Of a stretch of 64,000 bases of DNA, positions 35,818 to 43,119 are shown in pieces. The notes under the pieces were generated by a model, which worked only from the letters and a program-made list of their open reading frames with translations, had not been told where the DNA came from and ran no database searches. The stretch is taken from contig FSRV01000002.1 in NCBI GenBank assembly GCA_900142905.1, positions 3,906,001-3,970,000 of the forward strand, read 5' to 3'. Source of the DNA: Burkholderia sp. GAS332. GTDB taxonomy: Bacteria; Pseudomonadota; Gammaproteobacteria; Burkholderiales; Burkholderiaceae. The translations under genes and the position numbers were made by a program. Position 1 is the stretch's first letter. The number at the start of each line of letters is the position of its first letter.

Positions 35818-35840
35818 AATGTATTTCTGACCCTCGCACA

Positions 35841-36521
35841 ATGTCGACGAATGGTGAAGTAGTAGAAACTGGCACGCTCGCCGAGCAAGCCCATCAAAGG
35901 CTGGAAGAGTTGATCGTTACGCTTGCTTTGGCCCCGGGCAGCGTGTGGTCGGAAGCATCGCTGGCCGAACGACTCGAAATTGGTAGAACGCCGGTGCGTG
36001 AAGCGGCGCAACGGCTCGAAGCAGCACATCTCCTCGAGATCGTCCCGCGCCACGGGATCATGATCACCACGCCCAATATTCACGAGCAGTTACTTGTGCT
36101 GGAAACGCGCCGCGAACTGGAGCGGCTAATCGCCCAGCGCGCAGCTCGCCGGGCCCTCCCTAACGAACGGGAACAGATGCGCGCGGCCGCCGCTACGCTG
36201 GAGGCCGCGGGTGAATCCGGGGACGTGCTGGCGTATTTGCGCAGTTTGTACGTCGTCAACCAGCTCATGGCGCAACTGGCGCGCAATACGTTCGCTGCCG
36301 AGGCCATCGCCCCCTTGCACGCGCTATCTCGCCGGTTTTACTACATGCAGTACGAGTACCTCAACGACTTGAAAACGGCGAGCCAGTTGCACAGTGAAGT
36401 CTCAAATGCGATCGCCGCCGGCGATGAGCGCGCAGCCGGCCGCGCGGCCGACGCCATGATGGATTACATTGATGCGTTTACGAAAGCGTGCCTGACGCGG
36501 GATTTCGAACCACTTCGGTAA
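35841..36521 (+). CDS. GntR family transcriptional regulator, FadR/FCD type
   Basis: A 226-residue regulator with a GntR winged helix (residues about 12-75: LAERLEIGRTPVREAAQRLE, RHGIMITTPN) and a C-terminal helical FCD ligand-binding domain (LLVLETRRELERLIAQRAAR onwards). It is transcribed divergently from the MFS/CoA-transferase operon with 380 bases between start codons. Both promoters carry the TAACATGTT core, so it very probably represses itself and the operon until a pathway metabolite binds. Confidence 0.9.
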   Translation: MSTNGEVVETGTLAEQAHQRLEELIVTLALAPGSVWSEASLAERLEIGRTPVREAAQRLEAAHLLEIVPRHGIMITTPNIHEQLLVLETRRELERLIAQRAARRALPNEREQMRAAAATLEAAGESGDVLAYLRSLYVVNQLMAQLARNTFAAEAIAPLHALSRRFYYMQYEYLNDLKTASQLHSEVSNAIAAGDERAAGRAADAMMDYIDAFTKACLTRDFEPLR

Positions 36522-36646
36522 CCCGCACGAGCGTAGGGCGGACCACTTCGCCAACCGCTAGAACCGATGCTTGCCTCAGTAACCGACGGTCACGCACTGG
36601 CGTGGCCTCTCCACTGACCCGTCGTTTCCTCTTCAGTTCTCTGTAC

Positions 36647-37453
36647 TCACTTCCGCTTCAGTGCGTCGGCCGCCATTCTGCCAATCTCTATATCGATGTC
36701 CGGCGTCTCGCCCGTTTCGAGAATCCACGCCGCGGACAAACCCGACCACGCGAGAATCCATTGCAGCAAACGCTGTCTTTCGAGTCCGGCGATTTGCGCC
36801 ACGCGTTCGACGCGCCGCTCGAACCGCCCGGGTATGAGCGCTGACGCCTGGTCCGGATTGCAGAAGATGTTTGCGTAGTCGAAGCCGCGCTCGCCGTACA
36901 GACCCTTCGGGTCGATCGCCAGCCAGCCGCGCGCGCCAAAATCGAGCACGTTGCCATGATGAATATCGCCGTGCAGCACGACCGGGTCTTGCGGCGTGGC
37001 GAGCAGGGCGTGTGCTGCGGCGGCACTGTCTGCGAGCCAGCCGCCGTATTGCGCCGCCGCGGGCCAGAGACTCTGGAACCAGCGCGGCAAACCGATCAGT
37101 TCAGGAGGGGGTGTGTTTCGCGGTGCGTGGAGGCGTGCGGCAGCGGCGCAGAGAATGTCGATGGCGTGGTCGTCCGCGTCACTGTCGCCCATGCGGGCTT
37201 TGTCCGCTAGCGAATGATGGCTTTCGGCGCGCTCCAGCAGCAGGGCGTCTGCATCATGGGCGAGCACGCGGGCCGCGCCGTCGCCGTCCCACCACACCAT
37301 CAACTGCGCGCCGAATTTCTCTTCGGGTTCCTGCGCAACTTTCAGCATCGCCGCGACGCCATGCTGGCGCACCGGCAGCAGTCGGCTGCTATGCGTGCGG
37401 ATCGGCTCGCCGTCCGGCAGCAAGTCCCACTTGACGATGTACTCGGCGAACAT
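36647..37453 (-). CDS. Aminoglycoside/hydroxyurea-resistance kinase (APH(6) family)
   Basis: A 268-residue kinase of the APH(6)/hydroxyurea resistance family. The catalytic segment VVLHGDIHHGNVLDF has His161, Asp163 and Asn168, and the metal-binding Asp181 is in WLAIDPKGLYGERGFDYA. Family members phosphorylate streptomycin or hydroxyurea; chromosomal copies in soil bacteria often have unknown substrates. It starts seven bases after the stop of a truncated racemase-like frame (37460-37585), suggesting that a deletion fused this locus. No signal peptide, so cytosolic. Confidence 0.88.
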   Translation of the reverse strand: MFAEYIVKWDLLPDGEPIRTHSSRLLPVRQHGVAAMLKVAQEPEEKFGAQLMVWWDGDGAARVLAHDADALLLERAESHHSLADKARMGDSDADDHAIDILCAAAARLHAPRNTPPPELIGLPRWFQSLWPAAAQYGGWLADSAAAAHALLATPQDPVVLHGDIHHGNVLDFGARGWLAIDPKGLYGERGFDYANIFCNPDQASALIPGRFERRVERVAQIAGLERQRLLQWILAWSGLSAAWILETGETPDIDIEIGRMAADALKRK

Positions 37454-37459
37454 CGCGCT

Positions 37460-37585
37460 TCAGGCCGCGAGCGAGGCTGCGCGGACCACATGGGCCAACT
37501 CGAGCGCCTCGAATCCGGCGGCACGGGCGGCCGCGTCGAACAGGGCGATATTGCTGTCAGCGGTATGCAAGCAGACGATGCGCAC
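37460..37585 (-). pseudogene. N-terminal remnant of an Asp/Glu racemase-like ('arylsulfatase') gene
   Basis: Starting at GTG 37585, with GGAG five bases upstream, 41 codons read VRIVCLHTADSNIALFDAAA and on to LAHVVRAASLAA, then stop. This matches the N-terminus of a roughly 210-residue racemase-fold family often annotated arylsulfatase in Burkholderiales. The rest is missing; the APH gene follows immediately. The intact start and ribosome binding site may still serve to translate into the APH gene. The family assignment is from memory of the N-terminal motif. Confidence 0.6.
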
Positions 37586-37711
37586 GGTTTCTCCAATGAC
37601 TTTGATCGTTTTGCATTCTCGCCTGGAAATGGCGCACGTGATGGTCCGCCTCACCCGTTTCGCGCGTCCCCGCTACAATCGGTCTGATCCATTTGACGCG
37701 GAAGAGCACGT

Positions 37712-38296
37712 ATGAAAGTCACCCGGGAACCCGTCGCATTGTCGCGAGCCACGCAGTTACTGAATCATGGACCCGTCACCATCATTACCAGCGCGCACGG
37801 CGGCCGCTCGAACGTGATGGCCGCATCGTGGGCGATGCCGCTCGATTTCACGCCGCCGAAGGTTGTCGTGGTTGTGGACAGCCGCACGCTCACGCGGCAA
37901 CTGATCGAAGCGAGCGGCGTGTTCGGGCTGCAACTGCCGAGCCGCGGATTTGCCGCGCAGACGCTGGCGGTGGGCACGAACGCAGGCGCTGAACTCGACA
38001 AGTTCTCGGCCTTCGACCTCGAGACGTTTCCCGCGCAAGAAATCGATGTGCCGATGCTGGCCGGCTGCATCACATGGATGGAATGCAAGGTGATTCCCGA
38101 CGATAGCCAGCGGCACGATCTGATCATTGGCGAAGTGGTTGCCGCCTACGCGGACAGCCGCGTGTATTCGAACAATCGCTGGCATTTCGGCGACGACCCT
38201 GATCTGCGTACGTGCCACTATGTGGCGGGCGGGACATTCTTCGCTACGGGCGACGCGTTCGAAGTCGAGCCGGTAGCGAGCGGGGCAGGGGATTAA
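37712..38296 (+). CDS. Flavin reductase family protein (FMN-binding split barrel)
   Basis: A 194-residue flavoprotein of the DIM6/NTAB family: HGPVTIITSAHGGRSNVMAA with ASWAMPLDFTPPKVVVVVD form the FMN-binding strands, and LAGCITWMECKVI lies in the core. Members are flavin reductases or FMN-dependent oxidoreductases. ATG 37712 is at the family start. It is divergent from the racemase remnant and convergent with a GNAT gene. Partner oxygenase not evident. Confidence 0.88.
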   Translation: MKVTREPVALSRATQLLNHGPVTIITSAHGGRSNVMAASWAMPLDFTPPKVVVVVDSRTLTRQLIEASGVFGLQLPSRGFAAQTLAVGTNAGAELDKFSAFDLETFPAQEIDVPMLAGCITWMECKVIPDDSQRHDLIIGEVVAAYADSRVYSNNRWHFGDDPDLRTCHYVAGGTFFATGDAFEVEPVASGAGD

Positions 38297-38333
38297 CCAC
38301 GCGGCAGCGACGCGTTAGCGTCCTGCCGACCTC

Positions 38334-38819
38334 TCATTCCGTACCCTCAGCAAACGCCGTGAGTGCATCCCCCGCCAACCGGTAGCGAACCCATTCGCTC
38401 TGCGCGCTCGCGCCGATCGATTCATAGAAGCCGATTGCCGGCTCGTTCCAGTCGAGCACGCTCCATTCGAAGCGCCCACAACCTGTTTCGCATGCAATTT
38501 GCGCGAGGTGGCGCAGCATCTGTTTGCCCGCGCCGCTGCCACGCGATGTCGGCGATATGTACAGGTCTTCCAGATAGAGCCCCTGTTTGCCGAGCCACGT
38601 CGAATAGGAAAAGAAATAGACGCAAAAGCCGATCGGCTCGCCATTCATTTCGCAGATCAAAGCCTTCGCGGTGGACGTGGCGGAGAACAGGCTGGTTTCG
38701 ATGTCTTGAACGGTCGCGACAACTTCGTGTTCCGCTTTTTCATACACCGCGAGTTCGGTGATAAAGCGGAGAATCAAGGCGGCGTCGGCTGTGTGGGCGT
38801 GGCGGATGTGAATGGTCAC
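38334..38819 (-). CDS. GNAT N-acetyltransferase (diamine/thialysine type)
   Basis: A 161-residue acetyltransferase resembling spermidine/thialysine N-acetyltransferases. IRHAHTADAALILRFITELA with AVYEKAEHEV is the typical N-terminus, LYLEDLYISPTSRGSGAGKQ holds the acetyl-CoA loop, and WNEPAIGFYESIGAS is the C-terminal signature. GTG 38819 is chosen as start by homology; the open extension to 38879 (ATG) is Pro-rich and unlike the family. Convergent with the flavin reductase. Substrate likely a polyamine or lysine analogue (inference). Confidence 0.85.
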   Translation of the reverse strand: MTIHIRHAHTADAALILRFITELAVYEKAEHEVVATVQDIETSLFSATSTAKALICEMNGEPIGFCVYFFSYSTWLGKQGLYLEDLYISPTSRGSGAGKQMLRHLAQIACETGCGRFEWSVLDWNEPAIGFYESIGASAQSEWVRYRLAGDALTAFAEGTE

Positions 38820-38937
38820 GGTGCAGTGCTCGGTCGGTCTGGAGGGTGGATCGAAAGGGCCGTCATGCGCGGCGGCCAATCTTCTATCCCGCTATAGTAC
38901 GTGGGACTGAGGCCGCCGGGTAGTGACGCGGGCTCGC

Positions 38938-39840
38938 TCACGATATCCACTCGCGATGGAGTTTCTCGCTGTCGCCAAGATAATCGAGCACCCATTCCAG
39001 CACCGGCGGCGTCTTGCCGCCATACCAGGCGACGCAACATGGCGCGGGTGCCTTCGGATGCACGACCGTTTTTTCCGCCAGTGTGCCGGATTCGATATAG
39101 GGCCGTGCAAGATGCACCGGCATGTAGCCGATCCCCAAACCTTCGATGAAGCAATTGATCGCGCGCTGCCAGTCCGGCACGACCAGCCTGCGTTGATTCG
39201 GCAGCAACCAGGTCGTACGTTTCGGAATATCCCGCGACGTGTCTTCAAGACAGATCGACGGAAACGCCGCCAGTACTTCATTGCTCAAAGGCGTTGTGAC
39301 CGCAGCGAGCGGATGATGCCTGCTCACCAGAAACGCCCATTCGATCGAACCCATGTCCCTGAACTGAAATTCTCCGCCGACCGGCACGGCCGTGGTTGCG
39401 CCAATCGCGATATCGCTGCGACCGGTGGCCAGCGCTTCCCATACGCCGTTGAATACCTCGATGCTCACGATGAGCTCGACATTGTCGAAATGCCGGTAGA
39501 AGTCCGCCATCAACGCGCTGATTCTGTCCGCGCAGACGATGTTGTCGAGCGCAATGGACAGGCTCGGCTGCCAACCGTTGGCCACGCGTAGCGTTTCGCG
39601 TTTGATCTCGTCGATCTTGTTGAGCATGCCGCGCGCTTCATTGACGAAATGGCGGCCGGCCTCGGTCAATTCGACCGTGCGATGCAGGCGACGAAACAGC
39701 TCGACGCCGAGTTCCTCTTCGATATTCCGGACCGCGTAGCTGACCGCCGACGGCACCCGATGCAATGCCTTCGCCGCAGCGGTAAAGCTGCCGGTCCGGG
39801 CAATCAGGTCCACCAGTTGCAGCGATTCCATCGACAGCAC
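38938..39840 (-). CDS. LysR family transcriptional regulator
   Basis: A 300-residue LTTR with winged HTH in residues 5-62 (LQLVDLIARTGSFTAAAKAL, VPSAVSYAVRNIEEELGVEL) and an effector domain starting at LSIALDNIVCADRISALMAD. It belongs to the group that contains E. coli YdhB/PunR and DsdC-like proteins by general look. It is divergent from a YdcZ-type transporter gene, its probable target, with 186 bases between starts. A TGAAACG/CGTTTCA pair (39857 and 39890) in between is widely spaced. Confidence 0.9.
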   Translation of the reverse strand: MLSMESLQLVDLIARTGSFTAAAKALHRVPSAVSYAVRNIEEELGVELFRRLHRTVELTEAGRHFVNEARGMLNKIDEIKRETLRVANGWQPSLSIALDNIVCADRISALMADFYRHFDNVELIVSIEVFNGVWEALATGRSDIAIGATTAVPVGGEFQFRDMGSIEWAFLVSRHHPLAAVTTPLSNEVLAAFPSICLEDTSRDIPKRTTWLLPNQRRLVVPDWQRAINCFIEGLGIGYMPVHLARPYIESGTLAEKTVVHPKAPAPCCVAWYGGKTPPVLEWVLDYLGDSEKLHREWIS

Positions 39841-40026
39841 AAGGCACTCCTCACTGTGAAACGATTTAACGGCAGAAGTGAAAATATAGCGTTTCAGGTT
39901 TCTCGCGTGGGCGGAGATACTGTGACGCGGGCCCCGCTCATGGAACGGTTCTTTGCCGCGAATCCCACGCCTGTCATGGCATGCGGCGGTCCAACGGTGC
40001 TGTCAACTTATGCTCGAATTTTGTGG

Positions 40027-40476
40027 ATGAATATCATGTCGGGGAATGTGATTGGATTAACAGCAGTCGCGGTAATAGGTGGATGCGCGGTTGCGTTGCA
40101 AGGCCAGTTCATGGGCGTCATGGAGAGAAGTGTCGGGACGACCGGCGGGATCTTTATTAACTATGCGAGCGGCGCGGTGCTGGCAATCGTGTTGCTCGTG
40201 ACGATGCGCGACGGACACGCCAGAGCCTGGCTGGACGTGCCATGGTATGCGCTCACGGCGGGCGTGCTCGGCCTTGTCATTGCCGGCTCGATTGGCTATA
40301 CCGCTTCGCGCCTCGGCCTGACGACGGCGTTCACCATCATCGTGGCCACGCAGTTCATCGTGTCGTTGATGCTTGACCACTTCGGCTGGCTCGGCGCGAC
40401 TGCGCGTCCCGCGGATCTGACGCGGCTACTCGGCGTGTGCGCGATCATTGGCGGTGTCTGGTTGACCTCTAAGTAA
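40027..40476 (+). CDS. DMT superfamily transporter, YdcZ (DUF606) family
   Basis: A 149-residue membrane protein with four or five helices, the length of YdcZ-family half-size transporters. The N-terminal AVIGGCAVALQGQFMGVMER and FINYASGAVLAIVLL are family hallmarks. Substrates are mostly unknown. ATG 40027 and ATG 40036 are both possible; the frame extends far upstream into the LysR gene but only as its mirror. Divergent from LysR, which probably regulates it. Confidence 0.83.
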   Translation: MNIMSGNVIGLTAVAVIGGCAVALQGQFMGVMERSVGTTGGIFINYASGAVLAIVLLVTMRDGHARAWLDVPWYALTAGVLGLVIAGSIGYTASRLGLTTAFTIIVATQFIVSLMLDHFGWLGATARPADLTRLLGVCAIIGGVWLTSK

Positions 40477-40647
40477 GATACGTGGCGTGGTTGATTCTGT
40501 CACTTGCAGCGCCAAGCACGCAGATAGCCGCCGACTCACACCATACAACCGCCTCGAGGCTTTTCGATGAGCAATTGCACTGTGCAGAAGGCGACATCGG
40601 CTGCGGCCAGCAGTGACCGCGCAAACCGGCGCGCGGCGAGATTGCGA

Positions 40648-40677
40648 TTGACGTGCCTTCACAAAATCGTTTACTGT
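40648..40677 (+). promoter_or_regulatory. Candidate promoter of the threonine leader/thrS transcript
   Basis: TTGACG (40648-40653) and TACTGT (40672-40677) spaced by 18 bases. The expected start of transcription falls within a base or two of the leader ATG at 40684, which would make the leader peptide mRNA leaderless, in agreement with the absence of a ribosome binding site. Confidence 0.5.
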
Positions 40678-40683
40678 CGATCC

Positions 40684-40770
40684 ATGGACTTCCACTCGAT
40701 TCCCTTCGCTGCCGTCACCACCACGACGACCACCTTCGCAGGCGGGTCGTCTGGAGGTTGCGCACGCTAG
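40684..40770 (+). CDS. Threonine-rich leader peptide (attenuator)
   Basis: A 28-codon frame (MDFHSIPFAAV, then six Thr codons in a row, then FAGGSSGGCAR) ending at TAG 40768-40770. The six successive ACC/ACG codons are the threonine sensor: ribosomes pause here when charged tRNA-Thr is scarce. A strong hairpin follows at 40794-40828 and the threonyl-tRNA synthetase gene starts at 40892. This is the classic layout of transcription attenuation. No ribosome binding site precedes the ATG, so translation may start on a leaderless mRNA. Confidence 0.85.
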   Translation: MDFHSIPFAAVTTTTTTFAGGSSGGCAR

Positions 40771-40793
40771 AAGCAAGAAGCTGTGGCAGACCA

Positions 40794-40828
40794 CCAAAGG
40801 CCCCGCCGGAAACGGACGGGGCCTTTGG
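40794..40828 (+). terminator. Attenuator terminator hairpin before thrS
   Basis: Perfect 12-bp stem CCAAAGGCCCCG / CGGGGCCTTTGG (40794-40805 and 40817-40828) with an 11-base loop that can itself pair (CCG/CGG). It is followed by CGTTTCT, a weak T tract. It lies 24 bases after the leader stop and 64 bases before the synthetase start. The competing antiterminator was not worked out. Confidence 0.8.
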
Positions 40829-40891
40829 CGTTTCTGGACCTCCGTTTGCGGCATCGATCTGCAGCATTTGCAACATCAAACCAAACGGAGC

Positions 40892-42157
40892 ATGACTGTG
40901 AACGATATCGATCATCGTGTACTGGGCAATAAACTCGACCTCTTCCATCAGCAGGAAGAAGGCCCCGGCATGGTTTTCTGGCACCCACGCGGCTGGGAGC
41001 TGTACCGCGTGCTGGAAGACTATATTCGCGCCCGCATGCGGCGCGCGGGCTTTCGCGAGATTCGTACGCCGCAATTGCTGGCGCGCTCGCTGTGGGAGAA
41101 AAGCGGCCACTGGGAGAAGTTTGGCGCGGCGATGTATTCGTTTGCCGACGCCGAACAAGGCTCTGTGGAACAAGGCGGCGCTGAACCACGCGATGCGGAA
41201 CAAGGACGCGCGTTATGTCTGAAGCCGATGAGTTGTCCGTGTCACGTGCAGGTGTTCAACCAGCGTGTGCGGTCGTATCGCGAGTTACCGGTTCGTTATA
41301 GCGAGTTCGGCGCGTGTCATCGTGACGAACCTTCGGGGTCGCTTGAAGGACTCAAGCGTACGCGCGCGTTCGTGCAAGACGATGCGCATGTGTTCTGCAC
41401 GGAAGCGCATATCGAAGCCGAAGTTGGCCGCTTCTGTTCGCTGTTGCGAGCGGTCTATGCGGACCTCGGCTTCCCGGCCTTCAAAGTCGCGCTCGCCACG
41501 CGGCCCGCGATGCGCGCGGGCAACGATCAAACGTGGGATCGCGCGGAAGAGGCGCTGGCAAATGCAGCGCGGGCAGCGGGCCTCGAGTTCGACGTGCTCG
41601 AAGGAGAGGGCGCATTCTATGGCCCGAAACTGGAGTTTCATCTGACGGACAGCCGTGAACGCAGCTGGCAATGCGGCACGATCCAGCTCGATTTCGTGCT
41701 GCCTGAGCGGCTCGACGCGGAGTTCGTCAACGAGCGCAACGAACGCGAGCGGCCGGTGATGATTCATCACGCGGTGCTTGGCAGTATGGAGCGTTTCATC
41801 GCGATGCTGCTGGAACATCACGAAGGATGGTTGCCGGTATGGCTCGCGCCGGAGCAGGTCGTGGTCGCGACGATCAGCGATGCGAACGCGGCCTACGCGC
41901 AAGAAGTGATGCAGGCGCTTGAAGACGCCGGCATCAGGGCGCTGCTCGATAGCAGACCCGGGCGCTTGGAGAAGAAGATCGTCGACGCACGGGAAAAGCA
42001 GGTGCCGATTTTCGTCGCAGTCGGTTCGCGCGATGAGCGTGACGGGACGATCAGTATTCGCCTGCGCGACGGTCAGCAATCGACGTTTGCGCTCGCGGCG
42101 GGTGTCGAGCATTTGAGGCTGGCTGCGCTGCCGCCTCCATTGCGATCGAGTTCTTGA
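40892..42157 (+). CDS. thrS: Threonyl-tRNA synthetase, short form without TGS and editing domains
   Basis: A 421-residue class II synthetase that covers only the catalytic core and anticodon-binding domain of ThrRS (E. coli enzyme: 642 residues). Zinc/active-site residues are kept: Cys115 in KPMSCPCHVQ, His166 in VQDDAHVF and the His of VMIHHAVLGSMERF; motif 2 is FGACHRDEPSGS. The family NCPGH is changed to SCPCH. Residues about 86-106 are an insertion with EQG repeats. It cannot edit Ser-tRNA-Thr by itself. GTG 40898 has better Shine-Dalgarno spacing (GGAG, seven bases) than ATG 40892. Expression is probably set by the threonine attenuator upstream. A full-length ThrRS is expected elsewhere. 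Confidence 0.9.
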   Translation: MTVNDIDHRVLGNKLDLFHQQEEGPGMVFWHPRGWELYRVLEDYIRARMRRAGFREIRTPQLLARSLWEKSGHWEKFGAAMYSFADAEQGSVEQGGAEPRDAEQGRALCLKPMSCPCHVQVFNQRVRSYRELPVRYSEFGACHRDEPSGSLEGLKRTRAFVQDDAHVFCTEAHIEAEVGRFCSLLRAVYADLGFPAFKVALATRPAMRAGNDQTWDRAEEALANAARAAGLEFDVLEGEGAFYGPKLEFHLTDSRERSWQCGTIQLDFVLPERLDAEFVNERNERERPVMIHHAVLGSMERFIAMLLEHHEGWLPVWLAPEQVVVATISDANAAYAQEVMQALEDAGIRALLDSRPGRLEKKIVDAREKQVPIFVAVGSRDERDGTISIRLRDGQQSTFALAAGVEHLRLAALPPPLRSSS

Positions 42158-42209
42158 GGGGTAGTCCATCACCGGTCGGCGTGTGCTTGCCGCTGGTGAT
42201 GGCGACATC

Positions 42210-43010
42210 CTAGATCTCCAGCACACCCGCCGCCATGAAACCGCCGTCCACCGGCACCGTCTGGCCGTTCACATACGACGCCTGCTCGGAGCACAGGAAG
42301 CCGACCACGGCGGCAATTTCCGCGGGGACGCCGTAGCGTTTTGCCGGCACCGCGCGCGTGTAATTGTCGCGCGCGACTTGCGAATGCAGATCGAGCGTCA
42401 TCGGCGTGTCGATCGGTCCTGGCGCGACGCCGTTGGTCGTGATGCCGTATTCAGCGAGCTCGATCGCCATCTGCCGCGTGAGCCCAACCACTGCGGCTTT
42501 CGACGTGCCGTAAGCGGTGCGTCCCGAACTCGCGCGCAGTCCGCTGACGGAGGCGATGTTCACGATGCGCCCCCAGCCGCCCTTGCGCATCAGCCGCGCA
42601 GCATGCTGGCCGCACAGCATGGGCCCCGTCACGTTGACGTCGAAAACTTTGCGCCAGTGTTCGACCGGATAGTCGAGAAACGGAAACGTCTTGGCGATGC
42701 CGGCGTTGTTCACGAGAATATCGCAGCGGCCGAACTGGTTCTCGATGGCGCTGAAGGCGGCGTCGATCGAGGCCGGTGCGGACACGTCGAGCTGTATCGC
42801 ATACGCCTCATAACCGGCTGCGCACAGCGAACCCGCGAGATCGTTCGCGGCGTGCGCGTTGATGTCGCCGATGAAGACGATGTGCCCGGCTTCAGCAAGC
42901 TGCTGGGAGATGGCCGCGCCGATGCCGTTACCGCCGCCCGTGACGAGCGCGACGCGCGGATGGTTGAGGGAAGACTGGCCACGGCGGGAAGTTTCAGTAT
43001 TCAGGTTCAC
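42210..43010 (-). CDS. Short-chain dehydrogenase/reductase
   Basis: A 266-residue SDR. The cofactor motif TGGGNGIG lies near residue 24, NNAG in CDILVNNAGIA, and the catalytic Tyr and Lys are in TAYGTSKAAVVGL after IVNIASVSGLRAS. Classic-type SDR, similar to 3-hydroxyacyl or 3-hydroxybutyrate dehydrogenases, which would fit oxidation of a hydroxy acid or hydroxyacyl intermediate in the TRAP/thiolase cluster. It is the last gene of the minus-strand arm, 109 bases after the TRAP permease. Confidence 0.9.
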   Translation of the reverse strand: MNLNTETSRRGQSSLNHPRVALVTGGGNGIGAAISQQLAEAGHIVFIGDINAHAANDLAGSLCAAGYEAYAIQLDVSAPASIDAAFSAIENQFGRCDILVNNAGIAKTFPFLDYPVEHWRKVFDVNVTGPMLCGQHAARLMRKGGWGRIVNIASVSGLRASSGRTAYGTSKAAVVGLTRQMAIELAEYGITTNGVAPGPIDTPMTLDLHSQVARDNYTRAVPAKRYGVPAEIAAVVGFLCSEQASYVNGQTVPVDGGFMAAGVLEI

Positions 43011-43119
43011 TGCGAACTCTCGAATGATGGGAAACAGTGGAAAGAAATCGGCTTCAAAACAGACATCAAAAGGCAGGTATCAAACAGCAAGCGGCAATGC
43101 ACCGCGCTTCAAAGCGCAG

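Noticed and set aside
39857..39896. TGAAACG and CGTTTCA pair between LysR and the YdcZ-type gene
   Set aside because: The arms are 26 bases apart and do not fit T-N11-A; chance occurrence in an AT-rich promoter is plausible.
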